DNA of 64,000 nucleotides from JANOSH01 sp031415695 (GTDB lineage: Bacteria > Actinomycetota > Acidimicrobiia > Acidimicrobiales > Ilumatobacteraceae): the NCBI GenBank assembly GCA_031415695.1, contig JANOSH010000022.1, positions 124,001 through 188,000 on the forward strand, in the 5' to 3' direction. The position numbers and the translations under genes are program-made. The notes below the pieces were generated by a model, which was not told the DNA's origin, searched no databases, and saw nothing but the letters and a program-made list of their open reading frames with translations. Position 1 is the first letter of the stretch, and every line of letters begins with the position of its first letter. Below, one piece after another: positions 8,916-16,690 of the stretch.

Positions 8916-9404
8916 TCAGGGTTTGCGATGTTGGTAATACCGGTCCAGGTGTTCAAGATCCTTCTGGCGGCCGGCGGCCTCTTTGAGGGCCACCCAAGTC
9001 GATGTAGTAACTATCCGGACGGCCTCACCATCGAGAGCACTCGGCTCGGCCAACTCGTCGAGGTCGTCAAACCCGCGGGGTGCGCCATCCGGAGCGAACA
9101 CGATGTCGAGCGGACCGTACCGGGTCATGAGATGCAGACTGCTGTACTGGGCCCAATTCTCGATGGGTGAACGAGGGAACCACGTGGCTGAACCGTCGCG
9201 GCCATAGAGTCCGGCGTCGAGATCATCGAACGCAGTAGCGAGTCGTTCAAGGTTGTCGCGTTGACGAGACGGCGTGACGTCGATGTCGACAGTCGCCGGC
9301 ACCGGCAGGTCATGCAGTTGAGCGGCAACTCCACCGATGACAACGAATTTTACGTGATGCGAGTTGAGCACCCGCACGATCGATGCCGGATTAAAGTCAG
9401 GCAC
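8916..9404 (-). CDS. Nucleotidyltransferase-fold toxin of a second XRE pair
   Basis: A 162-residue protein. VVIGGVAAQLHDLP and ATVDIDVTPSRQRDNL give the GG and D-x-D motifs of minimal nucleotidyltransferases; LDIVFAPDGAPRGFDDL and VALKEAAGRQKDLEHL follow, as in the DUF6036-type family. Start at GTG 9404 overlaps the stop of the upstream XRE gene by eight bases, a sign of coupled translation. It is organised like 7534-8610 but on the other strand and too diverged to be a recent copy. The target is unknown. Confidence 0.72.
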   Translation of the reverse strand: MPDFNPASIVRVLNSHHVKFVVIGGVAAQLHDLPVPATVDIDVTPSRQRDNLERLATAFDDLDAGLYGRDGSATWFPRSPIENWAQYSSLHLMTRYGPLDIVFAPDGAPRGFDDLDELAEPSALDGEAVRIVTTSTWVALKEAAGRQKDLEHLDRYYQHRKP

Positions 9405-9717
9405 GGCTCGATCGCTGCTCGACTCGTGCGTGTTCGCGGGCGTTGTGAGCAGCGACCGCTTCGCGCGGCAACATCGCCTCGGCGATGCGCCGTGAAGAAT
9501 CGTGTGTGTCCGGAGGGGATAGGCGCATCCGTACTTCGAAACCCGCCGCCCCAAGCAGGCGACACAGTGTGTCGACCGACGGTGACCGGCGACCAGATTC
9601 GTATGCGGACATGGCTGCCTGGCTCGTACCGGCTCGCTCAGCCATGGCCTTTTGGGTCAGCCCAGCTTGCCGACGTGCCATACGGATGAGATGTCGAGAA
9701 TACGTCTCAGCAGCCAT
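9397..9717 (-). CDS. XRE-family antitoxin of the second nucleotidyltransferase pair
   Basis: A 106-residue protein with a textbook XRE helix-turn-helix (LIRMARRQAGLTQKAMAE followed by AGTSQAAMSAYESGRRSPS). ATG 9717 is six bases after TATACT, so the message is probably leaderless. A palindrome at 9722-9747 covers that -10 box. The C-terminal half is charged and presumably contacts the toxin. Its first 30 codons are copied in the mosaic at 9883-9975 and again near 18240-18300. Confidence 0.75.
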   Translation of the reverse strand: MAAETYSRHLIRMARRQAGLTQKAMAERAGTSQAAMSAYESGRRSPSVDTLCRLLGAAGFEVRMRLSPPDTHDSSRRIAEAMLPREAVAAHNAREHARVEQRSSRA

Positions 9718-9721
9718 CAAT

Positions 9722-9747
9722 CCAGTATACCGGTACCGGCATACTGG
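9722..9747. promoter_or_regulatory. Operator palindrome at the XRE promoter
   Basis: CCAGTAT and ATACTGG flank a core that is itself palindromic (CCGGTACCGG). The element covers the TATACT -10 box of the minus-strand XRE gene, the position expected for autorepression by the antitoxin. Confidence 0.65.
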
Positions 9748-9783
9748 AGTGCCTGATCGGTGTGGATCGACCGCGTCGTGTGG

Positions 9784-10069
9784 CTAAGTCTTTGCCTTGG
9801 TCGTGACGTAGGCGGATGACATCAATCAAGGAACGCTCCGGGGTGTAGATGCCGAGCCGGGTCACTGCCGTGCTCGCACATGGCTGCCTGATTCGTACCG
9901 GCTCGCTCAGCCATGGCCTTCTCGGTCAGCCCAGCTTGCCGACGTGCCAATCGGATGAGATGTCGAGAATCAGTGCAGGAGTTGGTGGACTCGCTGAAAG
10001 CTGACCCCAATCAGTTCGGCAATGTCGCGCATCGGCAAACCCTCACCGTGAAGTCGTCGTACAACCGCT
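9784..10069. repeat. Mosaic direct repeat, copy 1 (AbiEi-XRE-HicB fragments)
   Basis: This 286-bp block is repeated at 18150-18402 with few changes and one 34-bp gap. On the minus strand it joins three unrelated pieces: the end of a HicB-type antitoxin, the first 30 codons of an XRE antitoxin, and an internal part of an AbiEi-type antitoxin (TRLGIYTPERSLIDVIRLRH). The junctions are the same in both copies, so the mosaic formed once and was then duplicated. Confidence 0.8.
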
Positions 10070-10427
10070 ACTGTCAATTCGCCCGCTCGCACATCAGCAT
10101 CGACCGCGTTCTGGCGCGCTTGTCTCGCTGCCGCGACGTCATCACCACATGTCGGCACCAACACCACCCGAATCGTCGCTTCGTCGACACCAAGAGCAAC
10201 CGCTGCAGCCTCGCAAGCATTGACACGAAGCTGGTCGAGCCGGCGCGCCTGAGTGACAAAGCCAGGAATCTGACGGCAAGCAACATGACCCCGGGCACAA
10301 CTCGTTCGGGATGGCGGGCATCGGCGAGCACTGACCACCCCAGCCCGTCGTCATCCATACCGTTCAGATCCGCAGCCAGATCGACGACAAGTTCCATACC
10401 GATCTCCTCTCGTTGCTCAATAGTCAT
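9970..10427 (-). pseudogene. HicB-type antitoxin remnant joined to another gene start
   Basis: Codons downstream of about 10300 encode IPGFVTQARRLDQLRVNACEA and end in a helix-turn-helix (GLPMRDIAELIGVSFQRVHQLLH), the C-terminal two thirds of a HicB-like antitoxin. The upstream part, MELVVDLAADLNGMDD with VVPGVMLLA, is in another frame and looks like the start of a different short actinobacterial gene. The first HicB strand (the W-x-A region) is missing and no HicA toxin is present. The stop at 9970 lies inside the repeated mosaic. I take it as a non-functional fusion. Confidence 0.6.
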
Positions 10428-10429
10428 GA

Positions 10430-10796
10430 TAGGGGTTGTCGATCATGGTGTGTTGACAGGTTGCTAGCCGCTCGACACGCCGTAGATTCCGTAGATCTGG
10501 TGCATACGTATTCTGTTGTGTGCCAGAGAATCGACCGCCGCCGCTGCCGCCTGGGTGCGTGGCTGATGGCTGATGGCGAAGCAGAATGACGCTCGGAAGC
10601 TCGAATTCACTGCGTACTGCATAGCAAAATCACCTGCGTCTTTGGCCTTGAGACGTGCAGCTGATCGAGCCGTTCGCCGAGCTTGTGGGCCTTCGCGATG
10701 ACCAGTGCGGCGGGTGTCGGTCGGTTCGAGTGCGACAATCTCGATTGTATCGAAATCGACTCCGTCAGGTCTGTTTCGAAGAGCCGGTGGTCGGGT
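10430..10796 (-). pseudogene. Degraded stretch with nucleotidyltransferase-like fragments
   Basis: No intact gene is present. On the minus strand at about 10619-10790 one frame reads LVIAKAHKLGERLDQLH and a shifted frame continues LKAKDAGDFAMQYAV, resembling the helical tail of small nucleotidyltransferase-type toxins. Start, active site and a continuous frame are lacking. The assignment is tentative. Confidence 0.3.
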
Positions 10797-12032
10797 TCAT
10801 GGGCGCAGCTGTTTCGGTAACGGTTTGTCTACTCGCGCTGTGGGTTTGGCGAGTTGTTGAGCAGTGCTGATGCTCGTGGTGCGGATGATCGATTCGGCCA
10901 TGCCGGGGAGCGTGAACTGCAGTTGTCCCCGGTTGACGGGTTCGACGAGTTCCTTGCGGATGAGTGAGTCACGTTGGGTTGAAAGCTTGTTGGCCGGAAC
11001 CATAAGAAGCCTAGCGATGTCAGCGAGTTGTACGATCGGCGAGCCGGTGTCGCGTTCGAGTACCGCCATGGCGGTGAGAACTGTTCGCTCCCGGGGAGTG
11101 CACTTGTTCCATCGCAATCCGTAGAGGCCCTTGTCGAGCTGAGCTTGCGCTTTGGCGATGGCGGTTCGGGCATGGTCGAGCGTGATCACGGTCTGGTCGC
11201 CGGAACACTCCCAAGCGTGGCTGCCAAGAACCTGGATCAGGTACGGGTAGCCGCGTGTCTCTGTGACGAGCGTATCCAATGCGGCTGGCTCGAACCGGGC
11301 CCCGTTGCTCTGGGCCGGTGCATCGATTGCCTCGCGCGTTTGGGCTGGCGTCAAGAACGGCACCTCACTCCAGTCGGCGCGTTCGGTGAACGACGTCGCT
11401 CCAACTTCGGGTGCACGCATCTGCAATGCGGGAAGCCCGGCACCGACGAGCACAATCGGCATGTTTTCCGCGGCGGTCAGGTCGATCACGCGTGCGAATG
11501 CACGGAGATCGCTCAGCGTTGCGTCTTGGAGTTCGTCGACCATGATCGCGACGCTGCGGTCGGTGTGGAGTGCATGTTCGTTAAGATGGCGAACCACAGC
11601 AGCCAGGTTCGCCGGATGGTTGACGACAGGTGCGGCGGAGACCTCGCCGCTTAACGGTCCTGCCTTGATGAACGGCTTGGCTCCTGTTAGCTCCCCACGC
11701 CGCGCACGTACTTTACGGCTCTTGTCGTGAAGCTGGTCGATTAGTCGGGGCATGTCCTCGGCGAGTTGCACCGCTAGAGAACGGTCTGGGTCCGGGTCAA
11801 CAACAAGCCTAAGCGCCGCGAAATCGGCGGCCCGTGCCGCGAGAATGAACTGTTCCAACAACACCGTCTTGCCTACCCCGCGAACTCCGAGTAACACCAT
11901 CGCAGCCTTCGGCGGCTCGCGGCGCCGAGCCATCTCAATCGAAATGCGAAAATCGGCCAGCCACTGATCCCGACCCACGAGCGCAGGTGGTGTGACCGCC
12001 ATGCCCGGCTTGTACGGGTTCGAGTTTTTCAT
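10797..12032 (-). CDS. AAA ATPase (ORC/STAND-like), third stand-alone ATPase
   Basis: A 411-residue ATPase. PALVGRDQWLADF is followed by Walker A LGVRGVGKTVLLEQF at about residues 47-60, Walker B-like SVAIMVDELQDA near 170, and a sensor-like PIVLVGAGLPAL. A winged-helix domain (SPIVQLADIARLLMVPANKL) closes the protein. Start ATG 12032 has AAGGAG nine bases upstream, so this gene, unlike its neighbours, uses a conventional ribosome site. The layout resembles archaeal-type ATPases and ORC/Cdc6-like proteins often found on mobile DNA. The C-terminus (PTARVDKPLPKQLRP) is basic. The function is unknown; a defence or replication-linked role is only a guess. Confidence 0.72.
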   Translation of the reverse strand: MKNSNPYKPGMAVTPPALVGRDQWLADFRISIEMARRREPPKAAMVLLGVRGVGKTVLLEQFILAARAADFAALRLVVDPDPDRSLAVQLAEDMPRLIDQLHDKSRKVRARRGELTGAKPFIKAGPLSGEVSAAPVVNHPANLAAVVRHLNEHALHTDRSVAIMVDELQDATLSDLRAFARVIDLTAAENMPIVLVGAGLPALQMRAPEVGATSFTERADWSEVPFLTPAQTREAIDAPAQSNGARFEPAALDTLVTETRGYPYLIQVLGSHAWECSGDQTVITLDHARTAIAKAQAQLDKGLYGLRWNKCTPRERTVLTAMAVLERDTGSPIVQLADIARLLMVPANKLSTQRDSLIRKELVEPVNRGQLQFTLPGMAESIIRTTSISTAQQLAKPTARVDKPLPKQLRP

Positions 12033-12058
12033 TGGGACCACTCCTTCACGATCATTCT

Positions 12059-12070
12059 CTATGATCATAG
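12059..12070. promoter_or_regulatory. Palindrome over the -10 box of the third ATPase gene
   Basis: CTATGATCATAG is a perfect 12-bp palindrome about 27 bases upstream of ATG 12032. It contains TATGAT, the best -10 candidate. The position suits an autoregulatory operator. Confidence 0.5.
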
Positions 12071-12189
12071 TAAATCATCGCGACTGGACGGCGAATGTTA
12101 CGGAAACGCGTCGGCCGCGCCGACGGCGACGCGTCGGTCGACGGGTGACCGGTTCACGGAGTCGTCATTCGGTCAGCTCGACAGAGTCT

Positions 12190-12271
12190 GTTTAAAGCGC
12201 GCGACAAACCCGGGCGTTTTCGTGGCGAATGGATCCCGTTCTGGGCGTGTTGGTTTGCGGTCAGCGCAACT
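12190..12271. repeat. Interspersed 82-bp repeat, copy 1
   Basis: This sequence recurs at 16368-16449 with about 85% identity, both starting GTTTA and ending GGTCAGCGCAACT. It lies between genes in both places. No protein is conserved. At this copy it is fused within ten bases to 12279-12335, a second shared segment that at the other locus lies 380 bases away. Confidence 0.7.
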
Positions 12272-12278
12272 GACGCCA

Positions 12279-12335
12279 CCGGCCGATACTCGCTGTCGCA
12301 ATATCGATCTCTTCGGTCCGGACGCCTTTCGCCGC
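12279..12335. repeat. Short shared segment matching 16828-16882
   Basis: About 57 bases match 16828-16882. On the minus strand they carry the junction between a TA toxin remnant and a fragment of the sugar-nucleotide dehydratase gene (CDSEY, then PVA). The shared junction means the hybrid existed before it was copied. The rest of the stretch 12336-12469 shows no gene. Confidence 0.55.
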
Positions 12336-12469
12336 ACCGATGCCCGACCGAAAAGGACGGCCACGTCTCACCCGCGCGCCGAACTTCCGTACGCGGACCT
12401 GTGCTTGGTGACCGACCTGATTGCGGTGCACTTCGCATGGGCCGAGGCTTCAACATACCATCGCTGGTC

Positions 12470-12912
12470 TCACAGGGTTGTCGTGGCGTAGACCCGGCGT
12501 TCTTGGGCCTCCTGTCGGTAAGCCGGATTGCTGACGGTGCGATGGGTCACCGCCAGGAGACGGGCAACACCACTCTCGACATCATCGTAGAACGTGATGG
12601 TCACATGCGGACTTCGGTATGTCGGGACGACTTCGAACCCGGCGTCGATAACATCGGTCAGGCGATACACGAACAACGTCGCGAATACATCAAGCCGGTC
12701 TTCGCCCAGGTCGAGCACCTCGTCGTCCGAACGAGCGTAGAAGGCTGAAAGCCCGTACCGGCCCCACAGCTCGAAGCGACGTCGGAACAGTTCAGCTTGA
12801 CGGAGCGACGTCTCTGGTTCGATCGCCGCGACACCCGAACAACCAGCCACGCGTCCTGCGGGATCGCCGCATGGCGAATCCGCGGAAGATCGGCGGGGCG
12901 CTCAACAGGCAT
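12470..12912 (-). pseudogene. Conserved small protein gene with a one-base frameshift
   Basis: Starting at ATG 12912 the frame reads MPVERPADLPRIRHAAIPQD and AWLVVR. The conserved continuation (ETSLRQAELFRRRFELWGRY, GLSAFYARSDDEVLDL, FEVVPTYRSPHVTITFYDD) is in the next frame, so one base is missing near 12837. With it restored the protein would be about 147 residues. The start follows TAGAAT by six bases, as at other leaderless genes here. I recognise the pattern as an uncharacterised actinobacterial family usually found in TA-like contexts, but cannot name a function. A sequencing error is possible. Confidence 0.55.
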
Positions 12913-12962
12913 GACGCTATTCTATTTTGACGGCCGCTCGCCCGTGCCCTGGGCCCGTGCCC

Positions 12963-13080
12963 TACCCGTTGGTCAACACCTCGATAGCTCGGGCCGGGGC
13001 CTCATGCGGCGTTTTGCCCAAAAAGGTCACCACGATGACTCGATCGACAAACTGCGACAGCACTACAGCGTCGACGGCAC
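12963..13080 (-). pseudogene. Fragment of a BY-kinase 3' region
   Basis: About 118 bases match 20785-20900, the part of the Wzz-kinase fusion gene that encodes FVDGVIVVASLRKTHRDALA and the following helix. The copy is diverged and has frame breaks. It lies 7.8 kb from the parent gene, among TA modules, with nothing else of the kinase present. The remaining bases 13081-13223 hold nothing recognisable. Confidence 0.55.
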
Positions 13081-13223
13081 CCGGCACCCGGAGGTGAGTC
13101 GAGTAATCTGGCGTAACAAGTGAGACGCGTCCTCGGACGGCGAGTTGCCGAGAGTCAAGGAGCCCGCACCCAGTGAAGGATTAATGGACTACTACGAAGT
13201 CAGGCACAAAACCACGCCGCCGG

Positions 13224-14441
13224 TCAGGCGACACCCTGTTGGGGTGGGCCGGTGTCCATGGTGTCTTCGGCGGGGTTGGTCGTGAAGGTGATGTTGCCGT
13301 TGGGGCCGACGGTGAGCACGAGGTGACCTTGGTGGATCAGTGCATGGTGCCGGACGCATATCGGTATCAGATTTTCGAGGTCGGTGAGCCCGCCGTTCTC
13401 CCACCAAATGATGTGATGCAGTTTCGTGAACTCGAACTTGACTGCACAGCCCGGCACGGCGCAGGTGGCGTGTATGGCTCGTTTGGCTCGGCGTTGAGCC
13501 CGGTTCGCCAGGCGGCGTGAACGGCCAAGGTTGAGACAACCGTCAGCGAAATTGATGCGACAGCCGTGCACGTCAACAAAGAAAATCTTCGACTGGTCGA
13601 TGAACGCTTGGACGGCGCTACCGGGTAGATCGATATCCAAATCCCAGCGGATCGTACCGTCACGGGTATCGACCACCACGATCGTTTCAGCAGCGGTCGA
13701 GCCGCCGACGGTTTCGCCGAAGAAGATTGCGAGGAACGCTTGAGCTCGTAACCAGTCTTGTTTAGCGAACGGATCTGTCGGGCACTCTTCAGGGACGGTG
13801 TCGGCGAACGTGGCCGCCAACCTGCGTTGCAACCGGGCGTGAACACGAAGACCGGACTGCGGGTCGAACTCGCCGGACACATGAAACATGCCGGTCGCCT
13901 TGTTCACCCACGTAAACAGCCGTGCAGCACGACGCTGACGAACGAGACGTGCCTCGCCATCAACCAGGTTCAACCGATCGACCACCGCCCGGACCGCGTG
14001 TTCGAACTCTTCGGGTGTACCCAACTCGGCGACCGGGACCAGCTTCGCCAACTCGACAGCCAGACGGTCACGATGCTCGGGTTCAACTTGACCCAACGCC
14101 CGCGTCGCAACATCAACATGTTCGGCCGCGATCTTCCCGTCGGCCAACGCCTCGGCCAACGCCGACACTTTCGACGCTGTAACCGCACGACGCGTCACCT
14201 TGCGAGCGTTACGTTGAGTGGTACGAGACGCCCGACCAACATGATCTTCGGGTACCGGCGACAACTCGCCAATACGAGACACAATCGCCAACCGGCGCGA
14301 CTCTAACCAACCCGACAAACGCGTCACCGAACCAAGCGCGGTCTTGCACTCATCAAGCGACGAGGCAGCCGGGTCGAACCCGTGCACCCCACCAACAAGT
14401 TTGAGTACATCCCCCAAGACCATGAACACATCGTACACCAT
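13224..14441 (-). CDS. DUF222 / 13E12-type HNH endonuclease-like protein, SOS-controlled
   Basis: A 405-residue protein. The first 270 residues form the helical DUF222 region, with the basic stretch TTQRNARKVTRRAVTAS. The C-terminus is an HNH nuclease motif: CAVPGCAVKFEFTKLHHI, WWENGGLTDLENLIPICVRH and HHALIHQGH, with the paired histidines and the asparagine in place. This 13E12 family is multicopy in many actinobacteria, and several members in Mycobacterium tuberculosis are LexA-controlled. Here a perfect actinobacterial LexA box (14446-14459) overlaps the likely -10 TATGTT. ATG 14441 follows that box by six bases; ATG 14444 and ATG 14423 are alternatives. The physiological target of these nucleases is not settled. 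Confidence 0.85.
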   Translation of the reverse strand: MVYDVFMVLGDVLKLVGGVHGFDPAASSLDECKTALGSVTRLSGWLESRRLAIVSRIGELSPVPEDHVGRASRTTQRNARKVTRRAVTASKVSALAEALADGKIAAEHVDVATRALGQVEPEHRDRLAVELAKLVPVAELGTPEEFEHAVRAVVDRLNLVDGEARLVRQRRAARLFTWVNKATGMFHVSGEFDPQSGLRVHARLQRRLAATFADTVPEECPTDPFAKQDWLRAQAFLAIFFGETVGGSTAAETIVVVDTRDGTIRWDLDIDLPGSAVQAFIDQSKIFFVDVHGCRINFADGCLNLGRSRRLANRAQRRAKRAIHATCAVPGCAVKFEFTKLHHIIWWENGGLTDLENLIPICVRHHALIHQGHLVLTVGPNGNITFTTNPAEDTMDTGPPQQGVA

Positions 14442-14445
14442 CATA

Positions 14446-14459
14446 CGAACATACGTTCG
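14446..14459. promoter_or_regulatory. LexA (SOS) box
   Basis: CGAACATACGTTCG is a perfect inverted repeat matching the actinobacterial consensus CGAAC-N4-GTTCG. On the minus strand it contains the TATGTT -10 element and ends directly before the start codon of the DUF222-HNH gene, so LexA binding would shut the promoter until DNA damage. Confidence 0.85.
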
Positions 14460-14677
14460 CTTATTGACACAGTCTTGACCAAGGACAGACATGACGCTGA
14501 ACGTCGCTGGCACGCGACCGGCCACGCCCTCACCACAAACGGATCCACAAGGCATGCAATACAGTGCCTGCATTCTTTGAGGCTCAACATACCGACCGGG
14601 TGTGATGAAGTTGTTCGACCTCGGGGCCCCCGAAATCCATCAAACCGCGCCAGAATCACCCAGACCGAAGCTGCACG

Positions 14678-14733
14678 ACCCACGGGTCGAGCGTTGGTAC
14701 CGCCACGTGCGAGATCAACGGGTGCACCCCTCG
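14678..14733 (-). pseudogene. Fragment of a capD-like 3' end, copy 1
   Basis: Minus-strand bases encode VHPLISHVAVPTLDPWV, matching the C-terminus of the dehydratase gene at 18735-20573. The match breaks into unrelated sequence at both ends. Its upstream junction falls inside the last codons of the PIN toxin gene. The rest of 14442-14677 shows no gene. Confidence 0.6.
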
Positions 14734-15125
14734 GCGAACCTGCGGGCGTCGCGATCTTCGAAGCACATAGTCCATCGGTTCCTCAGGCGTTCGGCCATGA
14801 GTAACATGTGGGCTTCGCCGAGGTGTTTGAGGTTACTGTCGCTAGGTTGCACAAACGCCGAGCCCACGGTCTCGACAGCGTCGATGATCGCAGCACTCGT
14901 GTCGCCAAGTTCCTGCTCGAGTTGCAGCCACACGATGTTTCGATGATTAGCGGCGGTCATGAGCCCTGGCTCACTCTCACGAACGGCGTTGTGCCGCAAC
15001 TCATTGCGAACAGCCTCGACACAATCGATTGAGCCGCCGCCCGCTTCGATAAGCAGGTCGAGGGCGTCGGCAACGACGAACGACCAGATCACTCCGGTGT
15101 CGACAAGAAGTCGACGGCCGGTCAT
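14715..15125 (-). CDS. PIN-domain toxin, C-terminus probably altered
   Basis: A 136-residue protein. RLLVDTGVIWSF carries the first PIN aspartate, CVEAVRNELRH the glutamate, and GEAHMLLMAERL with MCFEDRDARRFAE the last acidic cluster. PIN proteins are Mg-dependent ribonucleases. It overlaps the upstream XRE-ImmA/IrrE gene by 4 bases (ATGA), a TA-style arrangement. The final residues GCTR arise where the gene runs into a capD-derived fragment, so the native tail was probably lost; all four acidic positions remain. Confidence 0.7.
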   Translation of the reverse strand: MTGRRLLVDTGVIWSFVVADALDLLIEAGGGSIDCVEAVRNELRHNAVRESEPGLMTAANHRNIVWLQLEQELGDTSAAIIDAVETVGSAFVQPSDSNLKHLGEAHMLLMAERLRNRWTMCFEDRDARRFAEGCTR

Positions 15126-16198
15126 GCGGTCGGATCGGCGATGCCGTCATCGAACTCTTCATCGGTTAGCGAGCGCCCCAGGACCCATTCGGTCGGCGCG
15201 CTACCCAACTTTCGCCTGTTGAAGCCCGTGGTCACAAGTGCCCCCAGCGTGGCTGATCGGTAGGGATCGGCGGCGCTCGACGCTTTGACGGTCGGTGCCG
15301 TCGCTCCGGTCGCCAGCACTCCGAGATTTGTCGCTTGGTAAGCTGCCACTTCGGCACTAACGCCATACAGGGTGGCAAGCTCGGCTAGCTTTGAGGTCGA
15401 TACCGGCGCTGACATCATGAGTGCGGAGGCTGGCAGCAGCAGATTTGCCGCGAAGGCATTCGCCCGCATCTCGATCAGCCGATTTCCGCCGTCGAATACG
15501 TTTGAGTCGTCGCAGAGTCCTTCGGCTCCGTCTCCAAACAAGTGATGGCCCCATTCGTGCGCAAGCGTGAGTCGCACCCGCCCGTTCGGGCGCCCGGCGA
15601 CATTCACCACCGCGATAGCCGAAGACTCGTCACGCGCGTACAGCCCATCACCCTCACCATCGAAGGGTGCGAGCCAGCACAGCATGCCGGTGGCGCGTTC
15701 GGCCGCAGCGATCAGTTCGACGGTAGTTAGCGGCTCAGCCCCGACGTCGAGAGCGGCTCGCACCGCTTCGGCGAGCTTGCGACCCTGATCGATCATGAGG
15801 CCACGCGAAGGTAGCGGTAGCGCGAGCAAATTGTCGGGAGGGAACAGCCCGGAGTCGGCGAGCGTACGAACAATCCGGGCGATTCCCGTTGCTTGCTCGA
15901 TGAGCGATGCGATCGACCTGCCGGTCGGAGCGCGAGCGGCTGACCGCATGACATTGGCGAGCGGTCGCTCGTCGAGCAGGTCGGCAACCGGCACACCAAA
16001 GCCATCGGCGAGAGTAGCCAGTTCGATACTGGTGATACGGCGGTGGCCGTGTTCAAGACGAGAGACCTGGGCTTGGTCGATGCCAAGAAGGTCGGCAACT
16101 CGCGCCTGGTTCCAACCACGGTCGAGCCGGTACTGCTGGATTCGCCGGGCGAGACTGGAGTCGTCTAGGCGTGATCTCAATACATGATTATTACGCAT
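15122..16198 (-). CDS. XRE regulator with ImmA/IrrE metallopeptidase domain
   Basis: A 358-residue protein. Residues 15-75 are an XRE helix-turn-helix (QYRLDRGWNQARVADLLGI, then QAQVSRLEHGHRR). The middle holds an M78 peptidase domain with the zinc motif HEWGHHLFGDGAE and a downstream EMRANAFAANLLLP. Such fusions act as antitoxins or as protease-switched repressors, as with ImmA of ICEBs1. The partner PIN gene overlaps by 4 bases. The start at ATG 16198 lies inside a 14-bp palindrome, consistent with self-repression; a TTG six codons downstream is a possible alternative start. The C-terminal tail is extended beyond the peptidase and presumably binds the toxin. Confidence 0.8.
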   Translation of the reverse strand: MRNNHVLRSRLDDSSLARRIQQYRLDRGWNQARVADLLGIDQAQVSRLEHGHRRITSIELATLADGFGVPVADLLDERPLANVMRSAARAPTGRSIASLIEQATGIARIVRTLADSGLFPPDNLLALPLPSRGLMIDQGRKLAEAVRAALDVGAEPLTTVELIAAAERATGMLCWLAPFDGEGDGLYARDESSAIAVVNVAGRPNGRVRLTLAHEWGHHLFGDGAEGLCDDSNVFDGGNRLIEMRANAFAANLLLPASALMMSAPVSTSKLAELATLYGVSAEVAAYQATNLGVLATGATAPTVKASSAADPYRSATLGALVTTGFNRRKLGSAPTEWVLGRSLTDEEFDDGIADPTA

Positions 16199-16207
16199 AT
16201 CTATGCG
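16194..16207. promoter_or_regulatory. Palindromic operator over the XRE-ImmA start
   Basis: CGCATA and TATGCG form a perfect inverted repeat around two bases. The ATG of the minus-strand gene lies inside it. It is the natural candidate site for the encoded XRE domain. Confidence 0.55.
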
Positions 16208-16367
16208 AATTGAAAGTCAAGGAACTCGCAAGAGCACGGCCGCTACACAGCGGGATGCTCGAAAACAGATGGCCCGACTGAGGCTACGGACACACCTCGC
16301 CAACAGCGACAGATCCGTCTGTCGTTGAAGCAGGAGGCTGACGACCGACCAGCGGGCATCACAGAGT

Positions 16368-16449
16368 TGTTTAGAGCGCGCGACAAACCCGGCTTTTTCG
16401 TGGCGAATGGAGCCCGTTCTGGGTGTCGTGGTTTGCGGTCAGCGCAACT
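16368..16449. repeat. Interspersed 82-bp repeat, copy 2
   Basis: This is the partner of 12190-12271. The surrounding 16208-16572 shows no coding sequence I can support, only this repeat and a GC-rich run at 16470-16560 with the decamer GAGCCGGCAC repeated twice. Confidence 0.7.
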
Positions 16450-16572
16450 GGCTACGCCCAGAACGGCCAGCGGGCAAGCCGGGGAAGGCCTGGGGCCGGC
16501 GAGCGACCGAGCCGGCACGGCGGACCGAGCCGGCACGGCGGAAGCGGGTCAGGTAGCGACGGGGGCGGTGAG

Positions 16573-16690
16573 GCAGGCCTGAGCCACGGAAGCAGCTCGA
16601 CAGCACAACCGAGCGGGGCTAGTTGTAGCACCCACGGGTCGAGCGTTGGCACAGCCACGTGCGAGATAAGCGGGTGCACTGGACGCGAAC
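16573..16690 (-). pseudogene. Fragment of a capD-like 3' end, copy 2
   Basis: The minus strand encodes a frame that continues VHPLISHVAVPTLDPW and VLQLAPLGCAVELLPWL. It matches the C-terminus of the dehydratase at 18735-20573 but is closer to the fragment at 17505-17730, so both derive from a different allele of that gene. It follows directly on the internal capD fragment at 16698-16845. Confidence 0.65.

Noticed and set aside
16470..16560. GC-rich tandem units as a CRISPR or minisatellite
   Set aside because: Units are irregular, with no constant spacer length; only two perfect decamers.
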